From contig CM047429.1 in assembly GCA_026168455.1 (NCBI GenBank), positions 58,843,623 to 58,907,622 of the forward strand: 64,000 nucleotides of DNA. Reading direction: 5' to 3'. Positions 25,587 to 38,539 of the stretch are shown in pieces. A model generated the notes under the pieces. That model saw only the letters and a program-made list of their open reading frames with translations, searched no databases and was not told where the DNA came from. The translations under genes were made by a program, and so were the position numbers. This DNA comes from Theocolax elegans. Lineage: Eukaryota; Arthropoda; Insecta; Hymenoptera; Cerocephalidae. Numbering within the stretch: the stretch's first letter is position 1; each line of letters begins with the position of its first letter.

Positions 25587-26560
25587 TAATCCCAAGTGAA
25601 AATAATTTATAAATTTTTTATAAAATTTTTATAAAATACATTTTATATAGTTTTTATAAAGAATTGGTCATATAAAAATTGTATAAAAAATACACTTTAT
25701 AAAATTTTTATAAAAGATATATAGAAGGACTATTTAAAAACTAAATTAAACGTTTTAAATGAGCTGCACCATCCTGCAGTAACGGATAAAAACATTTAGA
25801 TGACACGACCAAGAGGTTATGGACACCAAAAAAATTAGTATTTTAGCGCGACGAAAAATTACTGCTTCCACTGACGATATTGATAAAAAAGTCCACAGTT
25901 CCTCCATCGATTTGGCTGAAAGTTTTGCTTTTTTCACGCCTTTTTGCTTTTTTCAAAATTGTTGCATCCGGCGTACTGTTTAACATCGACTTGGACATCG
26001 TGAAGGTTAGACGGGGTCTGACCAAATGTTTTGTTCTGTGGTTGTCAAGTCAATATTCAACTTTTTCTTTGGTTGCTAATGAAAAATTGAATATTGACTT
26101 GACAACCACAGAACAAAACATTTGGTCAGACCCCGTCTAACCTTCACGATGTCCAAGTCGATGTTAAACAGTACGCCGGATGCAACAATTTTGAAAAAAG
26201 CAAAAAGGCGTGAAAAAAGCAAAACTTTCAGCCAAATCGATGGAGGAACTGTGGACTTTTTTATCAATATCGTCAGTGGAAGCAGTAATTTTTCGTCGCG
26301 CTAAAATACTAATTTTTTTGGTGTCCATAACCTCTTGGTCGTGTCATCTAAATGTTTTTATCCGTTACTGCAGGATGGTGCAGCTCATTTAAAACGTTTA
26401 ATTTAGTTTTTAAATAGTCCTTCTATATATCTTTTATAAAAATTTTATAAAGTGTATTTTTTATACAATTTTTATATGACCAATTCTTTATAAAAACTAT
26501 ATAAAATGTATTTTATAAAAATTTTATAAAAAATTTATAAATTATTTTCACTTGGGATTA
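25587..26560. mobile_element. Near-perfect long inverted repeat (480-bp arms)
   Basis: The left arm 25,587-26,066 and right arm 26,081-26,560 are reverse complements with essentially no mismatch that I can see apart from a C next to the loop. The spacer is about 14 nt. The ends read TA-ATCCCAAGTG and CACTTGGGAT-TA, consistent with insertion at a TA dinucleotide. The outer 150 bp of each arm is built from TTTTATAAAA-like subrepeats. The inner arm has frames of 60-86 codons that appear in both arms and match no family I know. It may be a fold-back element, a head-to-head duplication of a TA-inserting transposon or a hairpin-RNA locus. An assembly or library palindrome artefact cannot be excluded. 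Confidence 0.85.
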
Positions 26561-28984
26561 ATTTCTGATTTTTGCGTTGAAAATTCATGTCTTTTTTCGA
26601 TCAATAATTACTGACCGAAAATTGGTTATTAAAACAATGATTTTTTCTTAAAAAATCAAAACGTCATGTCCTCGCTTTTGTTTTAAACTACCCATATGAA
26701 CATTGTTCAGATTTTTAATTTATTATTTCCAACATAATTATTATGTTGAAAGATGTAGATCCCTCTAACTTGGGTCCGACATCCCGTTAACCAATCAATG
26801 AATTAAAGGTAGTACTGGGCAATTTTTTTATAAAATATCAAGTACGTTTGAAACACTTAAAAACATTTTTAAATAGGGAACTTATAATCTACGTAAACAA
26901 ACCTAAAAGGTTTTACAAGTTGTGTGTATGACTAAAGATTTTTAACAAAAAATATAATGATATCTTAAAGTTTACGTTTTATTTCAACTAAATAAGTAAT
27001 ACACTCTAAACGTAATTTTACGCATTCGCATAAATAAACTATGTCAGTTTAGTGAAAGATTACAATGTTTTTTTAAGTAATTTAATTGAAATGATTAGAT
27101 CGAAATTTGTAAAGAAAAATTAAACCCCCTACCGGGTCCTAGCTTCAGGCAATACTCTCCTCTGCAGTCAGTTTAAATCTAATCTCAGTTTTTGAAAAAT
27201 TATATTTTTAAATTCTTTTTAGAAACTACGTAAAATGTAGTATTTTAAAATGATGAATTACTAATAACTTTGGTTTAATCACCCACTGACTACTATTCAC
27301 AGAGTTAAAATTATATAACTTGAATATTACCTTTGGTTTGTTAAAAAAAGCTTAAAGGATCTAAAAGCTATATAACATTGGAAGATAGTTACAAATTTAG
27401 AATAATACTTTATATAGCCTTTCGATTGTTCTTTTATCCAAATATTTAAACCGGAGTTTTTTTAATTTACGTAAAACCTATTTTTTCCTAGACATTTCGA
27501 GAAGGTGGTGCATCTTCCTCACGAGGGTCTAGTAGATAAAATACCATAACACGATGAATTTGTTTAGACTATAAGATTTATACTCAATGATTTTAGGTAT
27601 AAATATTAAAAAAAAAGTAAATAATGTTAATTATTAAATATTTAATAATCCTTAATTTGAGGTATTCAGAATTAAGGTAATTACACGTTAAGTTAATATC
27701 TCATGCTGCGTTTACAAAAAAGAAACTAGAAAATTTTAATTAATTTATCAATCATCTTATATATATGCGTATAAATATAAAATACTGCAAATGCATTTTC
27801 TATGTATTTTATATCAGCTTTGAATACTCATATAAATAAAAGTAAAATCAAATGAAAGTCAATAATCTTTCTTAAACGCGAGTAATTAATCTTTGTTTTA
27901 GACGATATTTCAAGAAACCGTTTTACTTAAATCTATATTTGAAATATTCTTACGGGATAGTTTAATTGGAAATAAATTGGTTTTTAATTTACGAAAGACT
28001 TTATTTGCATAATATTATTCATGTAGCAGATTAATTCAGGAAATAAATTTCAATATTCTCTTTTCATCAGTATAGTTTCAATGTCTCAAACTCTATTTCT
28101 TGTTATAATTGCTTTTGTGACGTCAAATGCTTTTCTCAAGTTATATTTTATTATCGTTATCTAATTTTAAATAATTAATGCACCAATTCATCAGCTTTCA
28201 ATTAAATCGATAATACTTTAATAAAATATGCTTTGTACCCCTAATATTATTGACATACACGTATATTTTAAAACTTTAGATATACAATAGAAAATTTTTC
28301 AATTACCTAAGCGCAACGAAAACGCTAACAGTTCAGAAACTCTGTTATTGTAGTCGTAAAAATGCACGAGCGGTGTTGTGATGACGAGGTCGAAGAAAAA
28401 TTTAAACTGCCAATATATCCCATAAATCTTCGCGAATTAAAAGAGAAAGAAAGAGAGATAAAAAAATTTACATTTACAAGTATGTAGGTATTAGCTATAA
28501 AAGCCGTTTATTAAAAACAAAGTTTCCTTTTGCAAATGACGGAAAAAAAATAGAAAAAAAAACGAATAAAGAAAAAAAATATGCGTTAGATCGTAACACA
28601 GGATTTAATATCTATATCCGGAAGAGTCACAGAAAGTTTGAAATTTCAACGAAGCTTGCCCTTAGAATGTATATACGATAAATTCTCTACCAGTCGCGAT
28701 ATTTTCTTCGTGCTTTATTGACCGTAAATAGCAACCGGGAGAACTCGATAGCCTTTATCGGTTTTAAATTATTCGAGGTGCGCTTAGCGCTCTGTTTTCC
28801 AAGCGCGAAAGCTCTGAGCATGAATTAAATGAACGTAGCCTTTGACTTCTCGCATTTGGCTTGTTTCATTTGCAAAAAGAAAAAAAGGAAAGAAGGAAAG
28901 GAAAAAAAGGTACGGGTGAGGAAGAGATTTCAACGATGCTCAATGACACGGAAAAGAGCGCGTTTTCTCCCTCACACTAGCGTT

Positions 28985-29023
<39 letters not shown>

Positions 29024-30655
29024 GAGTAAGGAATAAAAGAAGTCCGAGTTTATGAAGGGGGCGGTAGATGTTTCATTACCTGGATTGACTGTGCGGCAAA
29101 GATCGAGAAACGGCAGCCAACAGCATAAGAAAAGCAGCTTCCTCTGCATCTGTAACGAAAAAAGAAAATCTTAAAGCCATACATCAAAATATATAAAGAA
29201 GTGAGTTTAGAGCTTTATTAATTTAGATCTAATTAAATGTACTTGGCGAGCACGTTGAAGCGACAAATGCTTGCATTATGACTCTCGAAAGAGAAATTAT
29301 GTAAAAATTATTATAAATAATGGTTTAACAAAATTAGAATATTAACCTAATTATTACTAAATAACCTTATAATAATCAATTTCTTCCTTTTTAATTGTAT
29401 CTTCATTCTTTAGTTCTTACTTCCTACATTATTCAGTCTTTATATCGATATACAATAATTTGTAAATAAAATGAAATGTTATAGTAAAGAATACTCTAAA
29501 TCTATTATAAAAATGATTAATTATAAATATTTTTCGTATATAACATTTCTTTCTGGTCAAATGGACATTAATTAATTAACAGAACATTGAGCAGTATCAA
29601 TTTACGTTTTCGTATCGGAACAACGTAATTAATGTCAGCAAAAGTGCAAATAATTAAAATATCAGGATACTTATTTATCTGCAATTTCGTTGAATAATGG
29701 AAAATAAAGATAGGAACATTAAAAGATAAATCGTTACGTCGAAATGACAATAATTAAAATATTGTTCGATAAGCAAGTTTATTTTTCTTTTCGTCTAAAT
29801 ATTAATTGCGACACAATAAATCGGTTTGATAAACATTTAAAATATACAAATATGTCATGAATCGTTAAATAAAACAATTCCAAAGAGTAAAATTTATGAA
29901 AATACGATTTTGAAAGTGCACTCAATGAAAGAATGTTATTGTTTTCATCGTAGATTATAAAACTTTTCTCAAACTCATGAAACTTCTATAAAGCTCTTGA
30001 TTACTTTAATTTTTTTTTTTTTGAGTTTGAATATTGCAAATTTATTTTAGAAGCAATTTATAAGAGTAGCATTCTAACTTCATATGGTTTGATGCAAATA
30101 GCGAGCTCACGGAGACTGTAAAAACTACAAAGTTTTTTTCAGCTATAAAAAGAATTATTTCATGAACTAAGTTTACAGCAAAATTAATATAAGCTTTATT
30201 AGTTTTCATATAAAGTTCTTTCTTATTTTACGGAAAACTTTTTCCATTCGAACGAACTGTCACCGTCTTTTAATTTTGTAAAATATATTTATTAACTCGC
30301 ATAAAATATTATTTTTTTTACTACACATGTGGCTACACTGGATTAAGTACTTTTGTTACTGCGAACAATTATAATAAATTTATAGTGAACTAAACCACTG
30401 TAGTTTATCAAACACGCTAAAAAGTGACATACTTTAATTTAAAAAAAATACATCAAATTAAGTCCAAGTCGTATATAGTTACATCGATATAGAGAAAATG
30501 ATAACACAGAGCCCAAAGAAATCGATCGTCATAGCGACATAAAAATTGGCGGACAAGTTGATAAAAATTGTTCACCGCACAACCAGATACGGATCGCTCG
30601 ACGCAACGAGGGAAAAAATTGCTTTCGTTATCCCAATATAGAAGATAAAATAAAA
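26561..30655. other. Intergenic DNA with microsatellite
   Basis: AT-rich. It contains a compound (TG)n(TA)n microsatellite at 28,985-29,022 and a poly-T run near 30,012. No supportable gene. Confidence 0.5.
28985..29022. repeat. (TG)n(TA)n compound microsatellite
   Basis: TGTGTGTGTG followed by about 13 TA units. Confidence 0.92.
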
Positions 30656-30662
30656 ATGTCGG

Positions 30663-30920
30663 GTGAATATAAATACAAGAATAATCGACGACGTGCGAGG
30701 TAGTCCCGGGGCGACAAAAACGGGTTGCAGAGGCGTAGAACCACGAACGGAAGCCGAAGCGACTGGTCCGTTAATGCATGCGATGCAATTGCTGATTGAA
30801 GCGGGACGCTATCTGGCCGACGCGCGGATAGTCAATTTCGGACCTTTCGTGATTAGCGGCGAACTCTGTGCCGTAGACCCTTTGTCTGACGGCCGCGATC
30901 ACGATAGTGTCTGCGGATAA
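30663..30920 (+). CDS. GC-richer open frame, possible exon of unknown gene
   Basis: An 85-codon plus-strand frame lies in an island clearly GC-richer than its surroundings (about 30,690-30,920). The translation from about codon 30 is well mixed (EAEATGPLMHAMQLL, then IEAGRYLADARIVNF) and not low-complexity, and the other two plus frames are interrupted. No family recognised and no strong splice sites at its edges. It may be a real short exon, a relic of a transposon or a non-coding island. Confidence 0.25.
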   Translation: MNINTRIIDDVRGSPGATKTGCRGVEPRTEAEATGPLMHAMQLLIEAGRYLADARIVNFGPFVISGELCAVDPLSDGRDHDSVCG

Positions 30921-32180
30921 TTTTCTGCGTGTACGTCATTTTTGGCTATGAGAATGGAAAAGTCATGTTAGGTTTCATCGGTGTAGGTGAAGAACATATT
31001 TTGGATGTATATTTTGGTATGGGTGTATATCGAACACGTGATTACATTTCCGTTTATCTGGTACGTGTAACGTCGCGTTTGCACTATTTTAAAAAGATAA
31101 TTATTACGGTTGCTGTAATTATCACGTCAATTTTCTTTTACCACATTAGTTTGTCATTATTTGGGGTAATATACTTTATTCATGATGGAAAGAATTTGAA
31201 GAAGTACATTTTTTTCCCTAGTAATATTTTTTATTACTTTATCGGTTTATGAAAAAAAATATAATAATACATTAACGAAAAATTCTGTGACGTCAAATAT
31301 ACTTTTTATGATTTATTTTTTAATTTCGTTAATTGAGAACTGAATTTTCACGTGTAGTAACAAAACGAATTTTTTACCTCTCTTTATATTAATTTTTTTG
31401 TCCAATATTAATTTATTTTTATTCAAAAATTGATGTGGCATTATAAATTCAATTAGTGCATATTGAAATTGGCGAATGTAAATTGATAGCAGTTAAAAAT
31501 AACTAAATCCACGAATTTATTAATTTTAATATTCATGAAAGAATTTGTCAAAGTTCTTTTATACCTAGATAAACCTTAATTCATTCTAAAAATATAATTC
31601 AATCATATCTTGTTTCTTTCGCAATTTTGCGCCCTAAAATGAAGATTACAGTCTTTTGCGTCTGACGAGCAAACCCACTCCTAAAATCTAGCAGGCGCAA
31701 AAGTATACATGTATATATTCGTTTATTGTTATTTAATTATTTATTAGATACGGTGTGCGCCAAGGACTAAGTACGGCTTTTTACCTTGTGTGTTTGCAGT
31801 ACTAATTTTTTTTATAAAATTTTTCGTAATTTAAGATATACCCAAAAGTAAAGCTACCGTAAAGTCGTTATTTATAATGGTTTTATTATTGACCATGATT
31901 ATACGGTCATAGTGACGGTAATAATACAATCTTTGTACCTTACAAAAAAGCATTGGAAAAATACCAATTGAATTTAAAATTACTGATATATTACACATCT
32001 AGGAAGGTAAAGTATTGACGGCACGATAGCACACGTATAGATTTCCACCCGAACCGAAGGCGAGACTATTTTACTTCCGGTGGTGTGTATACTGTATTTT
32101 TTTCAACAACGAGGCCGACATTGCAACTTTTCGATTCGAGCGTAGTTTCGGCCCGTTATTGAAAGAAAAGTATTCAAAAA
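30921..32180. other. Intergenic DNA
   Basis: AT-rich. A 107-codon frame at 30,929 has no recognisable domain. A small imperfect inverted repeat near 31,880-31,925 (TTATTATTGACC against CGGTAATAATA) may be a tiny MITE fragment. Confidence 0.4.
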
Positions 32181-32888
32181 ACTTATCAAATAATGTATTA
32201 AGCATTCGGTAATAACTCTATTTTTGAAGGCATTTACGGTCATTTTTCCGAATCGATCAAACTTAAATTAAACAAGGCAAAATATGCTCTTCGTCCATTA
32301 TATTTAGTGGGATTTTCTAAAAATTTTCTAAACAGGTCTTCGCTAATAAAAATTATAAGCATTTCGTCCTCAATCTCCAGTTTGGACTCCTCAGTAAGGA
32401 ACTGAACATCTTACCTTAGACTCTTATCGCAAGATGTTATGCGGCTCTATATGTAAAAGAAGATGATAATCCGTCTAACAAGTGTAGAGAAATAGTCATC
32501 TCCCTCTAGCGGAGGGATGAAAAACCACCAGACAAAGTGCGACGTAATCGACCCAAGTCGCGGATTTCTTATCAAATAATGTATTTAGCATTCGATAATA
32601 ACTCTATTTTGAAGGCATTTATCATCGTTTTTCCGAATCAATTAAACTTAAATTAAACCGCATAACATCTTGCTGGCGTCGCAGTACATCATGGGATAGA
32701 CGTCTAAGGTAAAATCTCCATTTCCATACTGAGGAGTCCAAACTGGAGATTAAGAACGAAACGCATTTAATTTTTATTAGCCTATTCTGGGAAATTCCAC
32801 TAAATATAGTGGACAAAGAGCAGATTTTGTCTCGTTTAATTTAAGTTTGATCGATTCGGAAAAACGACCGTAAATGCCTTCAAAAATA
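32181..32888. mobile_element. Diverged fold-back repeat with one extra direct copy
   Basis: A left arm (32,219 to about 32,445) and a right arm (about 32,655-32,888) are inverted copies. Anchors are TTTTTGAAGGCATTTACGG, CTCCAGTTTGGACTCCTCAG, TTACCTTAGAC and AAGATGTTATGCGG, each with its reverse complement in the other arm. Identity is only moderate. The segment 32,181-32,275 recurs in direct orientation at 32,568-32,657. The spacer contains a small TCCCTC/GAGGGA hairpin. It resembles an old fold-back transposon or nested copies of one MITE family. Confidence 0.65.
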
Positions 32889-32905
32889 TTCGAAAAACTA
32901 TTTGC

Positions 32906-35900
32906 CGAATACTTTTTTTCAAATACTGAATATTCAATAAAAGTATTAGATGAATACGTCTTCGAATACTAAATTGCACTGTTTTACTCAGGCATTGATC
33001 GTTCGCTTCTAAATCATTTTTTTTATTCTTAATCGTTTACCAAAAAATTCGAAGTAAGTATTCGTACAGAAAATACTTGCCGATCTCCGCAGTATACTAA
33101 TGTAACATATTAAAAATTCATTAATTTTATAAAAATGTACTAATTTCTAACATTTTTTTTAATATGAATTAAGTGTGTATAGATTGCAAATTAGAATATA
33201 ACACAGTTATTCAAAGACCCATAATTTCTTAGACTGTAAGTGTACTTTAGCATTAAATCATTTCGAATTAATTGACTGCAAATGAACTCACTTTCGCTCT
33301 TTAATTTTTCTGTTCAAACATGCAGGAAAGGTAACAATTCATGTACGTAAGTATCACCATGTACAGGATGAAAGATTATTCTCGAGTTTATTACATTATA
33401 ATCCTATAGGTTTACTCAGGTGATAAATACTTTTTATTGTATATATCTGAGTGAGTAAACTAAAAAGAGTTTACTCATTATTTCATTTAAATAGTATAAT
33501 TTTATTTCATTACACTATTAAAAATTTATAACATTCAATTACTATCCTTTTATAAATTAAAATTTATATATATGTTAACTTTTTTCCAGTGGAGGTTGCG
33601 ACTAAATATAAGCCTATCTAAATAAGAAAATCTGTTTTAATTTGCATTTTGCCACTTTTTATGTGGATTTTTGTACACAGAGAAGAGTAAAAATGGAGTT
33701 CCCAATGCATTGTTTGCCTATCTTTACATAGCTGTTACTGTGAGCATACCTAATCTTATTTGCCTACGCGCTCGTTCGTCAGTGAATGGGAAATAAATTG
33801 AATCTAAAAAAAATCTCTAAAAGTCATACGACCGTAAGAAAATATATAACTCTTGAATCCTATTTTCATAAATTGGAAGTTATAATTTATCGAAAAGTTA
33901 AAATTAAACAAAAAATAAATAAATCGATGTTTACGATTTATTGTAAAATAATACGGTATGGTTATTAAATAAGAAATAGGTAAAATTATTTTTTGAGACT
34001 AATATCTCACTTGAGTTACGTAGCACTTTTTATTCAACTTTCATTTTGTTTTATGTATTTTATTTCGAGCCGTCAGAAAAAGTGCATTTACAAAGCTTAT
34101 GAATAAGGTTTAAATTTTAAATTAAGAGGCGACGTTTTAAATGAAATTGATACATAAAATTTTAAATGACACCAAACTTATATGTATGTTACCTTTGATT
34201 ATAAATATTTTATTTCATACGAATGTGTACGTGTTCGTGAAATGAGATTCATTAGCACCCAAAAAATATTCTTTCTTTATACAAGTTTTCTAGTAGAAGA
34301 ATAATTTAAAAAAAATTTTTTAAATTGGATTATTACGAAAAAATTAAATAAATTTAACTGAATAAATTAAATTACTATTTTGTTATTTTGTAACGTTAAT
34401 GTAAATTAAATTAAATAAACACATTTAGCAATTTAAATTCATACATTAATATTATTTAGATCTTGAAATGAATTTTTTTTAAAAAGACACTAATATATAA
34501 TTATCTAGCTTCAACAACCTATATAATTGAACTATATTAAACACCATACAAAAGTATTAATGCATAAATTCTTATTATACATTTAAACTCACAGCAAAGA
34601 AAAAAATTCTATTGCATAATTGTGTGGATGTTAAATAAAAATAATTTTTCCGGTATCGATAAAATAAATGGAAGGTATATTACGTCTATTATGAAGACCT
34701 GTCGAATCATCCCCTAAAATAAGGAATGGCAAGATCATATTAAAACGAATGCTAGGAATTCACTATATTCTCTGAAATTGAACTGTCACTTTTCTTTCTG
34801 GAAGATTGGCAGCGAATACTAGTGTCTTATTCCACAGAAGTTCCTTGCGTTAAACGTCACCCTCTCGCACTAGTATAAAATTTTTATTACATTTAAATAA
34901 ATTTCCAATGAAATATTTTGTCCAACTTAACTATCTCTGGAAAATTGTCGTGTGTGTATATATGTCGTGTATGCGAATGTGTACGCACACACACCCACGC
35001 GCACACTCATATGTACGTATATATCGGTTGAAATATAAAAATTTGCACTTTTATTAATTCCAAGTAAAATTGGATTTTTAAACAATATATATTGAAATAA
35101 ATCGAGCTCTATTAAAACGATTAAACGAAACGTAAATATTAAATATGTTTGACGAAAAATGTGTATATTTCAATATACACAAATATTATTACTGATGGTA
35201 CCCGACTATTTTTAAACATATAGATATAATATTTTATTTAAGTTTACAATTAGTATTTGTGTGCGGTTAACCCATAACTGATTATAACTTGCATAATTGA
35301 AGTTCATCAAGGAAAAATTATTGTTTATTAAAACATGTATTATTAAAACTATTTTTCACGACACAATGATCAAGAAAACTAATTAAAATAATAAACGAAT
35401 AAAATTAGTACAAAGGTTTTCTCACTTTTCCCTCAATTTCACCGATCAGACACAATCTCTTATTAAACAAAAATATCACAGGTAATGTGCAATAGAGGCA
35501 GTGTAAAAAACAGTTAAACAAATATTGTCTTTGTTAATTAATAAACTTAAAATGGGTTTACTTTGATCAGATATTGGAATAATAAGTGAAAGTGTCACAG
35601 CAAAAAATCGGCATAAATGACTATACGAATGTTTTTGAAGCTCTAACCAAGGTTGAATGGAAATCGAGATCAGAGGAGTAACCCAGGTATATAGGGTTTG
35701 GATCATTATTTTCACGGGGGATATCCTCGTTCTCCCTCTTCCGCGTTTACAGCAATCGGACAATGTTTCCGGTACTTTCACCCTTTCAATGAATGCCTAC
35801 GTCCGCGTAATCGTTGGAGCGCGTCGACCGCACAATGGTCGCCCCCCTCCCACCATCCTCTTTCCCAAGTACTACCTATCATCCAGAAAATCTCCTTTCT

Positions 35901-37939
35901 CGATCAATGATCCCAGTCCATTTCTATCTCTTTCTCATTGCGCGTCCACTGTCTTTTCCAGTTCCGTTTACCCCCCTCTCTCTCTCTCTCTGCGTTGACC
36001 ATATATACAACTTTACCTCTCTTTTTAGGGAAATTCTTTTGTCAACCTGCGGGTAGCGAGTCGTTTTGTTGCGTCTCGATGGAAATTCCGCTGGACTGAC
36101 GAAAATTTGATTGCCCTGACTATGTTTCCATGCTCTATCGATTTTAATCGTACTGCCAGTTTACTACTCGGGGTTTTTTTTTTATTTATTTATTTGTTTT
36201 TGCTTTTTTCATTCTTCTAGTTCGGAACGCACGTTTTATTTGCCGTGGCATTTAATTTTTAATCAAATTTAGGGAAAATCGAAACATGAATGTTGTCTTT
36301 CGAAAGTTGTGCTATATTGAAATCATTTTATTCGATGTAAACGTTTGATAAATAAGTCATTTTTTTCTCTTACTGCGTAGCGTTTTATTTTTACTGAAAT
36401 TCATATCGCGTTATATGCAATAAAATTCATTGACGTAAATGTATACATATTAAAAATAGTGGAAACGGTATATAAACTATTAAGTCGGCGAGACACTTTA
36501 GATAACCTATAGCGCTTCACATTTCAAGATAATTGTTTTGGACTGAGTTTCTTATCTTTATTTAATTAGAAATAAAAGTAACCACTTCAGACTAGTTACA
36601 TTTTATGCACATTGTTATTTTGTTATTATTAATGCTCCCTCCATGTATTTTTTAATTAAAACTTGAAATAGGACTGTGTATAGATATTTAAGCGCATTTT
36701 ACGTATGCGGTATTGCATTTCAAACTGACATATGCGAATTACTGTCTTTTGTGAAACGTAAGTACCTTTAAGATCTTTCTCACAATAAAGGAAGTGTCTA
36801 ATTAAGTCTCAAGATGCTAGATAATAGATACAGTCAAAAGCATTCCAAAATGTTTGAGACCCTTTTGTAATTAACCCTTCAAATCAATCTCGGATGCACT
36901 GCTCGCTTTATGGTATAAGGTGCGTATTATACTAACATAAGGTAAGTAATTTTAAATTACGTATCTTTGAAACAAAAAGTATAATATTGACATAATAATA
37001 ATTGTTATTAAAGATTTATAAGAATTATTAAACAACACTCATTTGCAGATAAATATATGTAATTCTTGTTGAATTGTAAATTGAGAAGTTTTAAGCCCAG
37101 TTTTATTCACTAGTCTATATAGAAATCAATTTGCAAAGTGTCATAGTTCAAAACGACTTTACCGCAAGATTCCAAAGCCAAGTCTCAAAGGATTTGCGTC
37201 GAACCTTAGAAAGTCTAGTTTGGTCAATCCAACAGAATTGATTAGGAATTTTAAATTTGTAAAACAAATGTATATTTCGATTGATTTTTCTAAAATACAT
37301 GCTTTTTTACACTGTCTAGACGGTCATTCTATTTTTACGCGAGTATAAATCATAAATGAAAGATAGAGATTTTAAATGAAAATACATTTTCATATGTTGA
37401 TTAAGTCACTTAAATTTTAATAAAGACGTACACGTAATAAATACAAAGTGCTACACGTCGGTAAAAGTAGTTCCTTCATAACTGTAAACACTATATACCA
37501 AGATTTCAAAATTAAAGTTATACGCAGAGAAATTTAATGGAACATAAAATTGCGACCGTCACTTGGTTGCTATTGTGGTGTTCTAATTTTCGTAATGTCA
37601 CGTTATATTATACACATACACACGCACACACGCGTACATAGTTATATATATTATTTAAACATGTCCCACGGATATACAAACTAGATATATTTATATTCGA
37701 TGCGGTTTCTCGAAAATCGTATTTTAGTAATCCTTACATTTGTTTCCATTTCTATTTATTAAATTATAATACGAATGATTATTATTTATTGTAATCAAAA
37801 TCCATGAATTAACTGATGCTTTTGTATATACTAATACACATATAAATAATATAGTGAATTTTGCCGTAATACGCGATTTAAATATGTTGATAAATTGAAG
37901 ATTATATTTGAAATATTATTGATATTATTATGCATATGG

Positions 37940-37972
<33 letters not shown>

Positions 37973-38084
37973 CTGATAATTAGAGTGCATGTGTTTTTTA
38001 TATCGCATTATTTATTAACAATATATATTCCGTTATATTATGCATATTTATAATAATACTAAAATTCGCCAAGATTTTGTTGTT
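32906..38084. other. Intergenic DNA with simple repeats
   Basis: AT-rich. It contains (CT)n at 35,976-35,992 and (TA)n at 37,944-37,972. A GC-richer patch at 35,650-36,060 has several overlapping frames (up to 113 codons) without recognisable domains. No supportable gene. Confidence 0.45.
37944..37972. repeat. (TA)n microsatellite
   Basis: Uninterrupted TA dinucleotides. Confidence 0.92.
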
Positions 38085-38357
38085 TCAAACTGCTTTGATG
38101 TGTTTTTCCAGTATATGTAGGTACGTGTATGTTTTGTAGGTGACACCGAGTAAACGATTCAACACACGTTCGATGCAGCAATCTTGAGGACTTCCTCTAT
38201 CTTTCGATAGGTGAATTTGCGGTTCGTGTCTAGTCCACCGCATCCGCAGATCGGGTGCAAGTTTGTCTCTGAGTGTAACGCATCCTACTTTCGAACTGTC
38301 CGAAGCAGTACAAGCCGATTGTCCGGATGAACAATCATCTTTCGGAAGCAGAAACAT
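38085..38357 (-). CDS. Possible minus-strand exon of unknown gene
   Basis: A 90-codon minus-strand frame lies in a GC-richer island (about 38,130-38,370). It is open upstream of the ATG to about 38,405, where stops appear. The translation (for example VGCVTLRDKLAPDLRMRW and LSKDRGSPQDCCIERVLNRL) is mixed and cysteine-containing, unlike the low-complexity chance frames elsewhere. I see no convincing splice sites and recognise no family. An overlapping plus-strand frame (38,263-38,538) is considered its shadow. Confidence 0.28.
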   Translation of the reverse strand: MFLLPKDDCSSGQSACTASDSSKVGCVTLRDKLAPDLRMRWTRHEPQIHLSKDRGSPQDCCIERVLNRLLGVTYKTYTYLHILEKHIKAV

Positions 38358-38539
38358 TTCCCTCGAATGTTCACTCGAAACAACGATATCAACTGGTTTA
38401 TTCTTTTATTATCAGAATCATCCGAATATTTCATTCACAAGGAAATTTATTATTAATGTAGGATTATATGATTTTATTGGACTATCGAACGAAAATATGA
38501 TTTTAAATCAAAATTCCTCCACTGTGTTTAATTGTTAGA

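Noticed and set aside
35650..36060. Possible gene in overlapping plus-strand frames of 70-113 codons
   Set aside because: Three competing frames, CT-rich tail and no domain; consistent with GC-richer noncoding DNA.
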